DNA of 64,000 nt from Phoenix dactylifera (taxonomy: Eukaryota > Streptophyta > Magnoliopsida > Arecales > Arecaceae), in NCBI RefSeq assembly GCF_009389715.1, contig NC_052396.1, forward strand, positions 17,142,631 to 17,206,630, in the 5' to 3' direction. The notes under the pieces were generated by a model that did not search any database, was not told the origin of the DNA, and was given only the letters and a program-made list of their open reading frames with translations. This document shows, piece after piece, positions 45,258 to 58,058 of the stretch. Position numbers and translations under genes: made by a program. The number at the start of each line of letters is the position of its first letter. The stretch's first letter is position 1.

Positions 45258-47117
45258 TGTTTGCTCTTAATTTCTTGGTTCACAAAGAAGGTAGGAATTG
45301 GTTTCGGGGATCGAGAGGATGAACTGCTTATCCACAAACACTATATGGCATCTAAGTGGTCGCATGCATTCTGTAGTTATGGTTTGAGTCAGCTAGTACT
45401 TGATTTGCTTAATTTGTGATTCTTATAATGCATGAATTATGAAGAAATGAAGTTATGGGAGGTCGGTACAAGCTAGAAGTTGTGTGCTCCTCTTTTTATT
45501 GTTGTGCCTTCATCTTTAATTCGCATGTAAATTGGTTAAAAAAATGCAGACATTATTGTATATATGCAACTAAAGTTGCAGTTTTTCTATAGAAAGCTGT
45601 TTGCTAAGATGATTTTAAAAATAATTAACTAATTAAAAAAAAAACATGTGCTAGTATCTTAGCCTCCATGGATGGGGCAAACATGCAGAAAAACACCTTA
45701 TAGCTAAGAAGCATGTTTTGTTTCTTCTTCTTTTCTTTTTAATGTGTCATCCAACCAAGAGAAAGAGGCTAAACCAGGTAAATTATCAATTTACGAGTGA
45801 CAAAAAGAGTACGTAGAATTGAAACGACATTGCAGTGGAAGAAAATTCTTGCATTGGCGATTTTATGTTTCTGGCTACTGCTTAATTTGTAATCTTTTAT
45901 ATGTGTTGCGTGCCATATATCTTCTCCACATAATTTTTTGATGTACCTATCCCTTTGGAAATGAGATACCCTGCATATTATATTTAATCATATGCTTTTT
46001 CCCATACTCTTAACCTCGCAAACCTAGAATCATGCCTTGCATCTGATACCAAATCCAATATTAGTGACCAGACTTATCGAAATTGTTTGACATGTGAATA
46101 TGAAGTGATATGGAAAAAAACAAAGATGCATGACCAATTGATATACAACCAGACTATAAGAATTTCATCTCTTTTGATTCAACTTTGGTTCTAGGTATTT
46201 TTCAGCCTTTCCTGTCCTTCCTTCATGCATTAGCTTCCTAGCCACCTAATTATTGACAATCTCCTTCACAAAATTGGACTTTATATTGGACTCACATGGC
46301 TCGTTTCTCTTTCGCCCACATTCACTTCCCCCAAACTCCCCTCTAGTTACTCCAACTGTTAAGGCTGGCAGAAGGTTGCATGCTTTCTTATTCAAAATGG
46401 AAAGAAATCCACAAACTGTACTGATCACTACTAATGTCACATGAAATACTATTGTTAAAAGGGCAGCACATAAAACCTTCTAAAGACATCAATGTATAAA
46501 ACAATTTCTTTGGATGTATACGAGAACTGAGCAGAGAGCTACAATAGGATAATATCGATATAAAGGTGTTCCTTATCCAGAAATTACTATACGTGTTTAG
46601 AATGAACGTTGTCAATATTTCATTCCTAGATTGCTTCACCAACAAGGAAAACGACAACAAATAAATAGGAATTAAATACTTTACCGCAAACTGGGGTAAG
46701 AAGTTTTTATTGGGCCTTATCACTTATATCTCAACTTTGATATATATAACATAAAATGAAAAAAAAAAGCTCCACTTCCAAAACCCAATTTTATGACACT
46801 TAATAAAGAGTGAAAAGAACCATATGACCTTAAACAATAAATAAATATCCAATAAATGAATAGATGTATAAATTAAGCTTTCTAAAAAAGGGAAAAATAG
46901 TCCCACATATATTAATACATCATTCCAGTGACAATGGTTTTTTATGCGTAAGCTATGCTTGATTTGAAGACCCCTTAAATTTTAACTAATATAACAAACT
47001 AATTATGTTAGAATTTTGAATTTACTAAACCAACTTTTGATGATTACATTTATGAAACCAACTTGCTTAACTTTTCATGATTAAACCAATTAAACCGGAC
47101 TATGGATGAAGTTCTAT
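45258..47117. other. Intergenic region after the YSL cluster
   Basis: AT-rich, no gene, no clear repeat ends. It begins with the 3' flank of the YSL gene and ends at the 5' LTR of a dead Copia element. Confidence 0.6.
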
Positions 47118-50100
47118 TGAGAATCATTGCTGGTTTTATTCTACAAGAACCCTTATCCTTATCCTTTAGTAGTGATAAGGTTTATCCCAAACATTTCACT
47201 ATATTTAAAAGGACCTTTGGTGTGGTTTGAGAAAATGAGAGTGGCATGAGAAAGGAGAGAAAAAGAGAGAGTGAGAGTTGTCCTTCTTGATGAGAAGTGA
47301 GAGAGAGCTTTTTAGTGTGGCTCATTCTTTTATAAAGCATTTTTTTTCTCCTAATTATTTTTCTTCCAGCATCTCTTTTCTGTTATTTGTTTAGTGTTTA
47401 TTCTAGATCTTGGGCCGACACGATCAATTTAGGCCGCATAGTGTGCCGTTCTACATAGTATCAGAGACATAGGCTTGGAGATCAGTTATTCGTGTGTTCA
47501 TTGCTTCGTGTGGTTAAAGAGTTTCTAATAATTTGTTGTGCGTTAGGATCAAAAAATCGAACAATACCAATTATGCGTATTGGAAGGAGGACATCAAATT
47601 TTATTTGATCAGGCAAGATTTATGGAAGATTGTGAATGAGACAGATACCTGAAGCCACCAGACAATGCAGAAGTGAGAAAAACGTTGAAGATCAAAGCTG
47701 AAAATGCTATGTATATTCTCAGGACTAATATGAATGAAGAAAATCGTCAGCATATTCAAGATAGAGGAGCTGAAAATAATATGGAATATTATTGTTATCC
47801 TCCACTAGAAGTCTAATGAGGCTCGGCTTCAATTTTTGGAAAACGAGATTGGTTATCTCAAATAAGGTAATCTTACAACCTCCCAATATTTTCTTAAAGG
47901 AAAGATATTGTTTGATGAGCTTGGTATGCTCGATCCAAACTCTCGTTATGATAAAAATAAACAACATAGACTGTTAGTTTGTGGTTTGAATAAAGAGTAT
48001 AGTGCTTATATGCTTGCTATTTCTGGATGGGCTCAACAACCTACATTAGCAGAGTTAGAAAATATATTTGTTAATCCAGAAGCACTTAATACTCAAAGCG
48101 TGATTTGACTATGTTCTCTAAAAAAAAGAGGCCGTACTTTCTTAGAGTAAAAATAAAAATAAGAAGTAGAATAACAAATTTAAAATTTTAGAAAAAAGGC
48201 CAGTTGGAGAATTTGAGAAGAATAAAATCCTTAATCAGAAAAAAATTACAAATTCAAGAAAAATTGTCATAGGTTTGACAAATTTGGCCACAAAATTCAA
48301 GATTGCAAGATGAAGCTTAAACAATCTAATGTTGCATCCTCTACTTCAAAGCTTGGGGGAGAGATGAAAATTGGTAGTTGGGCTCTCACAACTACTATTA
48401 TTGATTACAGTTGTCTTCATAGCCAGCATGCATGTGTTTCTACTTTTTGTCATGTGTCAGATATTGATTTTGCTCGTGATTGGATTATTGATTCTGGGTG
48501 TTCTAATCATTTGACTGGTCATAGAGAGATATTTGATTCTCTACATGATTATACTGGTTTTGATGCTATTGCTACTATCGATGATTCACTTTATTCTATT
48601 TTGGATATCTCTCATATCATCTACTAGTCTTCTGCTTTCGTAAATAATGTTTATTATGTGCTTGGCATGAAGAAAAAATTGGTTTCCATTTCACAAATTA
48701 CGGACAAAGGATATTCCATTTTATTTGGACCTGACACTGTGGAGATCTATGCTAATGTTAAAGCTTCTGTAAAGCTTATTACTCAATGCGGAAAAGCAAA
48801 CAAGCTTTATATCATGTCTGTCGGTAATTCTTATATTGATCGGACTCTTAAGCATGACATCACTGATTTATGGCATGCTAGATGGCTCATGTGAATTATG
48901 ACAGACTTCAAGATATAGGAGACTAGTTAATGGGCTTCTCAAAATGAAGGTTAATACTAACACTATTTGCATTAGATGCCAGTATGAAAAGATACATAGG
49001 CTACCTTTTAAAGAGAGCCGAACAAGATATTCTCAGCCACTACGGTTGATACATCCAGATCTTACAAGAATAATTAGTACTCTATCTTTTATCGGTTTGA
49101 GGTAGGCAGCCACCTTTATTGATGATTTCTCTAGATATGTTTGGGTTTACTTTGTTAGAGAGAATGCAGAAGTGTTTGAGAAATTTTGCCAATTTAAAAA
49201 TTTGGTTGAAAATCTCTTTCAATTAAAAATTGGTTGCTTAAGAACCGATAGTGGTGGAGAATATATTTTAAAGAAATTCTCTATCTGATGAGATATGGCA
49301 TTAGTAGACAATTTACTTGCCCAAACACTTCTAAACAGAATATTGTGGCAGACAGAAAAAATAGGCATCTATTTGAGGCCACTCGCAGTATGACACATGC
49401 AAAGAATGTGAAGCATAAATTCTGGGCTGAATGCATGCAGACAACAGTTTATGTTCTTAATAGGACATTTGAGAAGTTTGGATAATATGACTTCGTATGA
49501 AAAATTGTTTGAAAAATGCCCTGATATTTCTCATCTTCGTGTGTTTGGATGTGTTTGCTTTGGGCATTATTATGATACATTAATTCTTTAATAAGTTAGA
49601 TATTAAGTCTGCCAGATGTATATTTTATAGCTATGGTGAGGCTAGAAAAGGTTGGAGATGCATTAATCCTAAAACAATGAAGATTTATATCTCCAGACAT
49701 GTTGTTTTTGATGAGAGCTCTTCTTGATGGTCTTCTGATGGATGCTATTTTCCAGCTGATGAGTTTAGATCAGTTTCTAATAAAGACTGAGTATCTCAAA
49801 AGGGTGTTATTTCCACAAAAATTGATGAACCTTCTTCCCATTCTTCAGCTCAACAAACAAAGTCTTCTTCATCTTTGCCTACTTAGGATAAAAGTCCATG
49901 AAAAATTGGAGTACATGCCTCAAATGCTAAGAAAAATGAACATAGTGTTAAAGAAGAAGAAGACATAAATTATATGAAGTTGAACCTGAAACTTCTAAAG
50001 GTCAATTACCATTACAAGAAACAAGAGAAAGAAGAAAGCAGTTGACAAGTATGGAGATTGGAATTCTTCTTCTATTGCTTATTGTTATGCTTCTACTATT

Positions 50101-52151
50101 GTTGATTGGCTAGAACCCACTTCATATGATGAGGCCAAAGGCATTGGTGTTTGGAAGAATGCCATGAAAGAAGAGATTTCAGCTCTTAAGAAGAACGAGA
50201 CATGGGATTTGGTTCCTTTGCCTAGTGGTGTTTCTTTTATTTTTTGTAAGTGGATTTATAAGGTAAAGAGGAAGAGTGATGATACTATTGAACTCTATAA
50301 AGCTAGGGTTGTAGTAAGAGAATTTTTACAAAAGTTTGGAGTTGATTTTGATGAGACCTTTAGCCGAGTGGCAAAATTAACTACTATTAGAGTACTTATT
50401 TTCTTAGTAGCAAGCAAAAGTTGGTCGTTGTGGCAGGTGGAAATCAATAATACTTTCTTATATGATGATCTTGATAAGGATATTTATATGTTGTAGCCTT
50501 CTGGTTCTAATGACTTCTCTCATATTGAGTTTGATTGCAAATTTAAAAAAAAATTGTATGGTTTCAAACAAGCATCTAGAGCATGATATGAAAAAATTAC
50601 AGAGTATTTATTATTTTGTGGTTATTCTCCATTTTCTGCAGACTCTAGTTTATTTGTGAAGTATACTAGTAAAGGTATAGTAATTGTTTGTCTTTATGTT
50701 GATGATTTGATTGTTACTGGTGATGACATTGATGAGGTCCGTAGTGTTCATGGATAGCTATCTATATGGTTTGAGATGAAAGAACTTAGTGAATTGGAAT
50801 ATTTTCTTGGCATTGATGTAGCTAAGCTTCAGGATGGCTCTTTTATTTGTCAAAAAAGATATGCTTTTGATTTATTGAATAAGTATGGATTGGTTAATTG
50901 CAACAATATGTGGACACCAACTAAATAAAATTTAAAGTTTAGTATAGAGCATGGCAAACTTTTTGATGATCCTACCATGTATAGATATGTTGTGGGCAAT
51001 TTGATCTATTTAACTATCATAAGGCCAGATATTTCTTATGTAGTTAGCGTTGTTAGCCAATATATGCAGTGTCATCAATGGCCACACCTTGATACAGTTT
51101 TACAAATCCTAAGATATATTGCTAAGACTGTTGATTATGGTTTTTATATACCATTAATAAGTAAGGGTTACTTCATACCTATTGGTACCTGATTTGGACC
51201 AGTACCCAGAATCTAGATTTTGAGAAAAAAGTCGAGTCAGTAAATTTTACAGATGTAAACTATGCTGGTGATGTAGGCACATGTAGGCCTACCACTGGTT
51301 ATTCTTTTAGCTTGAGATTTGGTATTATTTCTTGGTGCAATAAAAGACAACCTACTATTGCATTACTTTTTACAGAGGTTGAGTGTCGTGCAACCACGAT
51401 GGCAGTTCAAGAGTTGACTTGGCTAATATGGTCGTTTGGTAATTTAGGCTAGGATACTCACTATATTGTTTCTCTTTATTGTGATAATGAGAGTGCAATT
51501 TGATTGACGAAGAATCTAGTATTTCATACAAAGACAAGGCACATTGAAATTCATCATCATTTTATTAGATAAAAAATTGCAGATGAAGAGGTTGATTTGC
51601 TTCTAGTTTCTACAAAAGATTAGCTTGCGAATATCTTCACAAAGGATTGATGGCCAGGCAGTTTTAAGATTTGCGCAACAAGCTGGGCATTGTCAGCATG
51701 AACTTTGCAATGAGGAGGAGTATTGAGAATTATTGCTAGTTTTATTGTACAAGAATTCTTATCCTTATCATGTTGTAGTGATAAGTCTTGTCCTTATCTT
51801 TTAATAGTGACAAGTCTTATCCTTATCTTGTAGTAAGTGTTGCATTTGAGTAGGAAACAAACATCCCTCTCTATTTAAAAATTTAAAGAAACATTTAATG
51901 TCTCCTTTGGTATGGCTTGAGAAAAGGAGAGTGGCGGAAAAAAAGAAAAAAAAAAGAGAGAGTGAGAGTTGTCCTTGATGAGGAGTCTAATAAAAGAGAG
52001 CATTTTTGTGTGGCTCATTTTTTTAATAAAATATTTTTTATCTTTTCTAATTATTTTTCTTTCGGCATCTCTTTTTTGTTATTTATTTGGTGTTTGTTCT
52101 AGATCTTGAGTCGGCACGGTCGATCTACTCCATGTAGCATGCCGTTTTACA
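47118..52151 (+). mobile_element. Degenerate Ty1-Copia retrotransposon
   Basis: 5' LTR 47118-47455 (TGAGAATC to TCTACA) and 3' LTR 51724-52151. The LTRs have different lengths and many differences, so this copy is much older than the other complete elements. A weak tRNA-Met primer-binding site (TAGTATCAGAGAC) follows the 5' LTR, and a purine run (GAGGAGGAG) precedes the 3' LTR. No exact target duplication remains. Confidence 0.85.
47540..51700 (+). pseudogene. Decayed Copia polyprotein
   Basis: Fragments in changing frames, in Copia order. Gag begins near 47560 (NYAYWKEDIKFYL) and continues with the piece at 47908-48108. A protease-like DSGCSNHLTGH lies at about 48490. Integrase is seen near 49120 (FIDDFSRYVWVYF) and 49240 (RTDSGGEY). 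Reverse transcriptase includes 50164-50496 and LYVDDLIVTGDD at about 50695. RNase H-like VECRATTMAVQELTWL lies near 51380. Many stops and frameshifts; not functional. Confidence 0.85.
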
Positions 52152-52546
52152 CTAATTACACTAAGATTTCAGGAGAAGTCGATGTTGTTTTTACTTTCCA
52201 ATCATAATCAAGGCATCAAGATTGCTGCAAGAGTTACTAATTTCATCAAATATAAAGCTTCCACGACCTACATCGGCTTTCTTTGTTTTCTTTTACCTTT
52301 CTAGTCTAGTTTTATCTGTTGCTTTGGCTTTCCATTGCTCACATGGTATACCAAAATTTTCTATGCCATTCGAAACTCTATACAGAAACCATGAGGTATA
52401 TACTAGGACTTCCCATTGATCAAATACCAGCCACAAGGAAATTCCCAGGCAGAGATACCTGTAAGCGAGCAACCAAGCATAATAGTAACGAGCCATGCCT
52501 TATCAAATAATAAATATTGAAGGGCACTTAATCTAGTAAAGGAAAA
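52152..52546. other. Spacer between the dead Copia element and the CACTA-like element
   Basis: No gene of its own. The last part is probably the 3' flank of the CIAPIN1-like pseudogene, moved away from it by the CACTA-like insertion. Confidence 0.45.
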
Positions 52547-52949
52547 AATTAATGGGAAGATATACACTACTAGAAAACACGCGTATAGTGACGGAAAATT
52601 AGTGACGGACCGTTATCAGTCACTATTTGTGACGGATTAGTGACCGACAGAAATTTGGTCACCGTGGTGTAAACTTAGTGACAGATTAGTGACAGGCCGG
52701 TCACAGAATGCGCGGGTAGGATGGGCGCCAAAACTTAGTGACCATTGTAGTGACGAGATATCTGTCAGCAAAATGATAACCGAAATTGCAAACAGACAGT
52801 GACAAATTCAGCCGTTACAAATATCGTAACCTAAGTGTTTATAAATTTTTAAAAGATTATTTTTGGCAGTGACGGATTATTGACAAAAATTTCCGCCACC
52901 AAATTTAAATTTTAATTCCAAAAATATTAAAAATATTATTTTTGAGTAA

Positions 52950-53930
52950 TTCTAAATTAAAAAAAGATAAAAGGAGGAAAATCCAAAATGAAACCAAGTG
53001 TGTCCGCCGTCCCGCCCAAATTTCTTCGATAACCCAAATTTCAATCGTTCTCCAGAAAACTCAAATTTTCTCTTCTTATTTTCAAATCTCATGGTGCCGA
53101 TTATGATCCATTTGCATCCCTACTACTGCTTTCCTGCAATGGGATTGGATTTTGGAAGAAGGTCTTGGATTTTTTTTTTGTCCTCGTGAGTGAGGAGCTG
53201 GGAGACATCAAGTTCGGTCCAATCAGCCTTATAGATAAAAAATAGTTTGATATGAAATTTGGCTTGCAGACCGACTTACCTCATCACTTCCCCATCAGCC
53301 CGGTCGAACTTAAAACATTGGCTTCGTCCCGATTGGAGGGTTAGGGCTTCTGGCATCGCCGCTTCCCCTTTCTTGTCTCCCCTCTCCTCTCCTCCACCTC
53401 CGCCCTCTCCTCTCCGGCTCCCCCTTGCCGACCATTTGTGCCTCCCCGTCGACGGTGACCACGGCTACATCACGCCCCCGGATCGGCCGATCCAACTCTC
53501 ACCCGGGACGAGATCATCACAGCTACATCACCCCGTCGACGCCCCCCAACTTCTTGCTCGTCGGCTAGGGTTTTCAAAACCCACAACTGGTTCTTCCCCG
53601 AGCGAGGTAAACCCTAACCCCGTTTCTTTTTACCCCATGATAACAAAATAAAAGAAACGAAGAAGAGGAAGAGGAAGGGGGAAGGAACTTACCGAGGGTC
53701 TCCGCCTGTGGATCCGGCGCCGTGCTTGATCGCCGCCGTGGCCGCAGTTGTCGACGGCCGCGCTAGGGTTCTTCTTTCCCTCCTATCCGGGTTCTTTTTC
53801 TTCCCCTGCTGCAGGTAGGCAAGGCAAAGAGGGTCATTCCTCCCCCCTCTGCTGCGGGTAGTCCAGTCCCGATTGGCATTCTTCCTTCCCCTATTGGTCG
53901 CGTTCTCTATGATGTTGAATTTTGTCCTCA

Positions 53931-53970
<40 letters not shown>

Positions 53971-54850
53971 AGAGCTTATCCCTTCTTTTCCCTCTTGATT
54001 TTTGGGGTTTTCTTCGTTTTCTCCTGATATTATGTGGTAGATTTTATAATGGTGGTTAGGATTTGCGCTACATGTACCAAGGTTAGGGTTTTGGGTTGCC
54101 CTGATCTTGAAGTTGCCGGATCTGGCTGTAGCTATATGAATAAAGAGAAGAGGGAAGAAAACTGGTCGGCTTGCTCTCCTTATTGTTGGCAACCCGCTTA
54201 CCAAGCTTCCCACATTAATTTGTTCTTAAAATGTAGCTTCCTATTTTATTCTTTTTTATTTTTTGTGAGAAGGGCAGAAGAAGGAGATGGTGCATGTGTT
54301 AGCCATTTTTAGAGGACCTTCTCACACATCAAGAGCTATCTATTTTCTTTGATTTTTTAATGTTTTTATTAATTTTTCAAAGTGATGATATCTCGGCCAT
54401 TATCCAGGCAAGCTGCTTTTTAATTGCTGCAGATTGTGTCATCAATGCCTACATCTGAGTCTTATTTTCTTTTAATCTGTCGCTCTATTGTTCCATGCTG
54501 TTCTCTATAATCTCTCTAATTACTTTTTTGGTTGTGTATTGCTATGAAACTTTTTGGCCCTCCTATGTTTTGGACTTCACACCTAAGTGCAACCAGTTTG
54601 ATCTGGGATTATGGCTGATATGCCACCCAAACAATAATGGATATTTTTCAACTGTTAATTTATGTCTCCAGAAAATCAATAGTAACTTAACATATTCAAT
54701 TTTACCATCAAATTAGAATGAGGTTGCAGAGCTTAATTACTGTAGAAAGAGCTTTATAAATATTTTAAGTAGGTGATAGATATGTCTTTACCCTGTTGCT
54801 GATCATCATAAAGATTGAAAACATATGGTCCTGGTATTTTGGATTGGGCT
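52950..54850. other. Interior of the CACTA-like element, unassigned
   Basis: It holds GC-rich C/T-tract DNA (53340-53640) and a minus-strand stretch ending GACCCTCG before a GTAAGTT-type donor near 53690, with a (GA)n run at 53937-53966. It looks like the leader exon of a plant gene, possibly a second captured fragment. No protein family was recognised on either strand. Confidence 0.35.
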
Positions 54851-54857
54851 TTCAATC

Positions 54858-55232
54858 TCAGGATCGAAACGACACAAAGTCTTGTGCTGTAGCAAATTCT
54901 TGTATTTTGGATTGAACAGCCTCATTACTTGCAGCGTTCGAAGCGGCAATTTCTTCTAGGCGCTTACATACAACTTCACGTTTTGACTTAATCTCCTTTT
55001 CTTTAGATTCATCTTCTTCAAACTTCTTCAAGCACTCCATGAATAGCCCAGGATCATGATCAGAAAATATCTTACGAACATTTAGCGTGAGGCTCTGAAC
55101 AGCTTGGTTCCAGTGAGACTTTGTATTTCTCTCCAAAGCAGGGAAGATAATTGGTAAAATCGCCTTACAGTTTTGTTTGATTAAGTTTTCAATATGATCA
55201 TTGTTCCATAAAAATAACGCTCTCTCTGCAAC
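54858..55232 (-). pseudogene. Captured exon of a PP2A B' (B56) regulatory subunit
   Basis: The open frame on the minus strand starts right after a splice acceptor (GCAG at 55236-55233) and runs 124 residues to a stop. It opens [18 protein letters not shown] and includes [25 protein letters not shown] and [15 protein letters not shown]. This is the conserved C-terminal part of plant B56/B' subunits, which target the PP2A phosphatase to substrates. The rest of the subunit is absent here, so this is a gene fragment. The kept acceptor shows it was taken from genomic DNA, not from an mRNA. The frame is still open, so capture is fairly recent or the exon is under some constraint. I could not find the parent gene in the window. 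Confidence 0.88.
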
Positions 55233-56529
55233 CTGCAAAAGGACCACAAGACCGAGTTAGATGAGATTGTAGAAGATGTCATAAACTCAAGTTTCTACAA
55301 TGAAACTCAATCAACTCAATGCTCGACCAATGTTGAATCCAATTCATAGTGAGATGAATCATGATCATGAGATACTCCCTTTTGGTTTTGGTTTAAATAT
55401 GGATGTTGTTATAGTTTGGAACTTTTTTTAGTTTTGCTTTGACTATGGATGTTATCATTGGTTATTGTAACTTCGGTTAATAATTTCAGCTTCTCAGGTA
55501 TGCCCTCATCTAATGTCACTCTTAACTTTTGCTCATGTTTTTATATTTCTGTAAGTAACTATGAACTGAATTGTAATGCTTTCTTTTTAACTTCAGATGG
55601 GATATACTTTGCTAAAGGAAACAGGTTAAGGGAAACAAAAAGGGGCAATGCTCTCTCTCTCTCTCTCTGTTTTTTTTTTGCCCCTCTGATGAATGGAATG
55701 AAATAGGTTAAAGGAAACAACAAGGGGCAATGCAAAAGCAAAGGGTCAAAGCATACTGCTGGCTTTCTATCTGAATGAGTACAAGTTCTTATTCCGACTC
55801 CTTCCCGGTTGACAGAGTTGAAGTCATTTATGTGAGTCCATTGGAATCATATACTGACGACATTTATATATGTCTCTTGTATTCTGGAAAGAGAGATGCT
55901 GAATGAAAAGCTTTCAGCAGAACACTTCCATTGTTTTGTTTATGCATATGACTGGATGAGGCTCTAGCTTGTATTTTTCTTTTATTATGAGCCAATCAAT
56001 GTACCAAATGTACCAGATTATTGGAATGTGACCAATGACCAAATTTGGTTACTGAATTGTTTGCCAAGTATTGTGACGAGCTAATATAAACTTAGTGACA
56101 GAATTTTGGTTTCTAAAAATTGATTTTGCTCCGTAAGTCAGTAACGAAATTAGTGACAAATTTAGTGACAAAATTTGTGACCATGTCTGTGATGACTAAA
56201 TCTATCACTAAAGGTTGTGACAAATCAGTGACCAAATTTGTGACCGAATTCTGTGACAAAATCTGTGACCAAGTTATCTTCGTCACTAACTCAATGACTG
56301 GTTAGTGACGGAAAATACGTAATTTCTTAAATATTTAATTTTGGATTTGTAACGGCTTAGTGACGGCGGTTCTGTCACGGAGTTTAGTGACGGAAATCGC
56401 CGCCGTCATTGAGAATTTAGTGACGTGTGTTTTTGTAACTAATTTCGTGACGGGAGCTCCGGTCACAAATTCCGTATTAGTAACCGGAAACACGATATAG
56501 TGACGGAAATCTCCGTCACTATACGCGTG

Positions 56530-57640
56530 AATTAATGGGAAGATACGCAAGATTAAAGTTCAGTTGTGCCACCTTCTCCCCAAGTTTACATGGGGGAAGA
56601 CCTCTGAATGGGCACGAACTACATCTAAATGCATCTCCAAGACCACGATGGATGTTTACACAGTAAGATAAATAACCATCCAAAGTTGTATCAAACAAAC
56701 TTGGTTATCAAAAGACACGGCAAGTTGCAAAAATGATAACAAGCTGCCACCCTTTGCTCTTCCCCGGCCGACCACAAGTGCATGCAGTTCTTCTTTCAGG
56801 CCTTCCTCTTGCTTCCAACTTCACAATCTCCAACTGCACTAGAATTGATAAACCATAAGATATTTCCTATAGAAAGAATTCAATTGCACCGCAACAGAAA
56901 ACATCGATCGTATACAGAGTAATGTTTCAGTACTTTTTTTTCTTCGTGATGCCCAAGGAAAACGCACCGAAGCAAAACTCTTGATCATATGCATCAGCCC
57001 AGGCGGTAGCTGTGGTTTCTTCAAGTCCTCCTCAGTCAGAAGACTGTCGTCAATCTGAATCTTGGGAGCAGTATTTGTCGCTTTCTTAAGGGAGAATGAC
57101 GACCCAATCTTCCAAGAAGCCTTCTTGCCCTTAATCTGCAGGAAGCCAGAGTAGAAAGCTAGCTGTTCCGAGGGTGCAGATGATATGATGTGGAGGAAGG
57201 AGAATAAAAGAAAAAAAAAATCCAAACTCACGGTTAACAATTGATCACCATCTGCTTCAATCGGCAACATAGCTTTTATTTGTACAGTTTGTACTTCAAG
57301 AAATCCTGCCATGAGTAACTTGCGCTCCAACCCAAAGCTCGGCTGCCAAAAAAAAATCGCATCTTCTAAGTTTTCTTGGAGACATCATAATAACATGAAC
57401 AAGAGATGGCAATTCTCTGATGCAGCATCAGCAACTCACCTTATCATCTGTGAGCTGAAGACACGATAAAGAAGTCTGTATCAGGATTTTCCCCTCAGGC
57501 TTCAGCACTCTTGCAATCTCCTCGATCCATTGCTCCCCAACCAGTTCGGGCGTTTTCATGAGAGATATGGCTCCATCCATTGAAGCCGGCTCAATTGGTA
57601 ACTTCCCTCCTGTCACACCAATCAATATATATCAACCAAC

Positions 57641-57677
<37 letters not shown>

Positions 57678-58058
57678 AGAGTACCTCAGGAAACTCGATA
57701 TCTGGAGCAGTTCAAAAAAAAAAAAAAAAAAGTGGGGTTGGAACATCCAAAGGCTCCCTTCGATTTAATAAAATACCTTCAAAACTACTAAATTCTAGAA
57801 AATTTCTTTTCTCCTAACATGCTTCCAAGTCCCTATTCCAGCAGTAATCTTATCATATGTGATCAAATACGTTGCATTAAACTTGAAGTTGAAAGGATGA
57901 GGGGGTATACTTATTGTTGGAGTAGCTCGAGTGGCAACGAGCACATCATCTTCGGCAGAGACATGGACTCCTATGCGCTCAACTGCTGAGAAAACAACAC
58001 TGACCGGAATGACAACATTATCCGTGGCCACAAGCACTCGCCTCTTCATCGCCACCAT
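56530..58058 (-). pseudogene. CIAPIN1/DRE2 (anamorsin)-like pseudogene
   Basis: Exon-like pieces on the minus strand: 58058-57911 (MVAMKRRVLVATDNVVIPVS), 57609-57440 (MDGAISLMKTPELVGEQW, ARVLKPEGKILI), 57342-57232 ([18 protein letters not shown]), 57135 to about 56996 ([32 protein letters not shown]), 56833 to about 56740 (VGDCEVGSKRKA) and about 56640-56546 ([24 protein letters not shown]). Order and motifs match plant anamorsin homologues, which pass electrons from a diflavin reductase to the cytosolic Fe-S assembly machinery. Damage: the donor after LPP reads GG instead of GT, a TGA stands where the first Cys of the Fe-S motif follows KRKA, and frameshifts disturb both Cys clusters. The CACTA-like element sits at its 3' end. 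Confidence 0.85.

Larger units (their letters stand above)
52563..56529. mobile_element. Non-autonomous CACTA-like transposon carrying a host exon
   Basis: The left end has CACTACTAGAAAA at 52565, then CACGCGTATAGTGACGGA. The right end has the inverse of CACGCGTATAGTGACGGA at about 56512-56529 but lacks the outer CACTACTAGAAAA part. Both subterminal zones (about 52580-52900 and 56085-56529) are full of TAGTGACGG/GTGACAAA repeats in both orientations, typical of CACTA (En/Spm) elements. No transposase is present. A 16-bp direct repeat AATTAATGGGAAGATA flanks it (52547-52562, 56530-56545). It carries a PP2A B'-like exon. Confidence 0.75.

Noticed and set aside
46246..46906. Short open frames in the spacer after the YSL cluster
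   Set aside because: All under about 110 codons, AT-rich and without recognisable motifs or splice context.
53259..53651. 130-codon plus-strand frame in the CACTA-like element
   Set aside because: Pro/Ser/Leu-rich, low complexity, no family; more likely leader-type or untranslated DNA.
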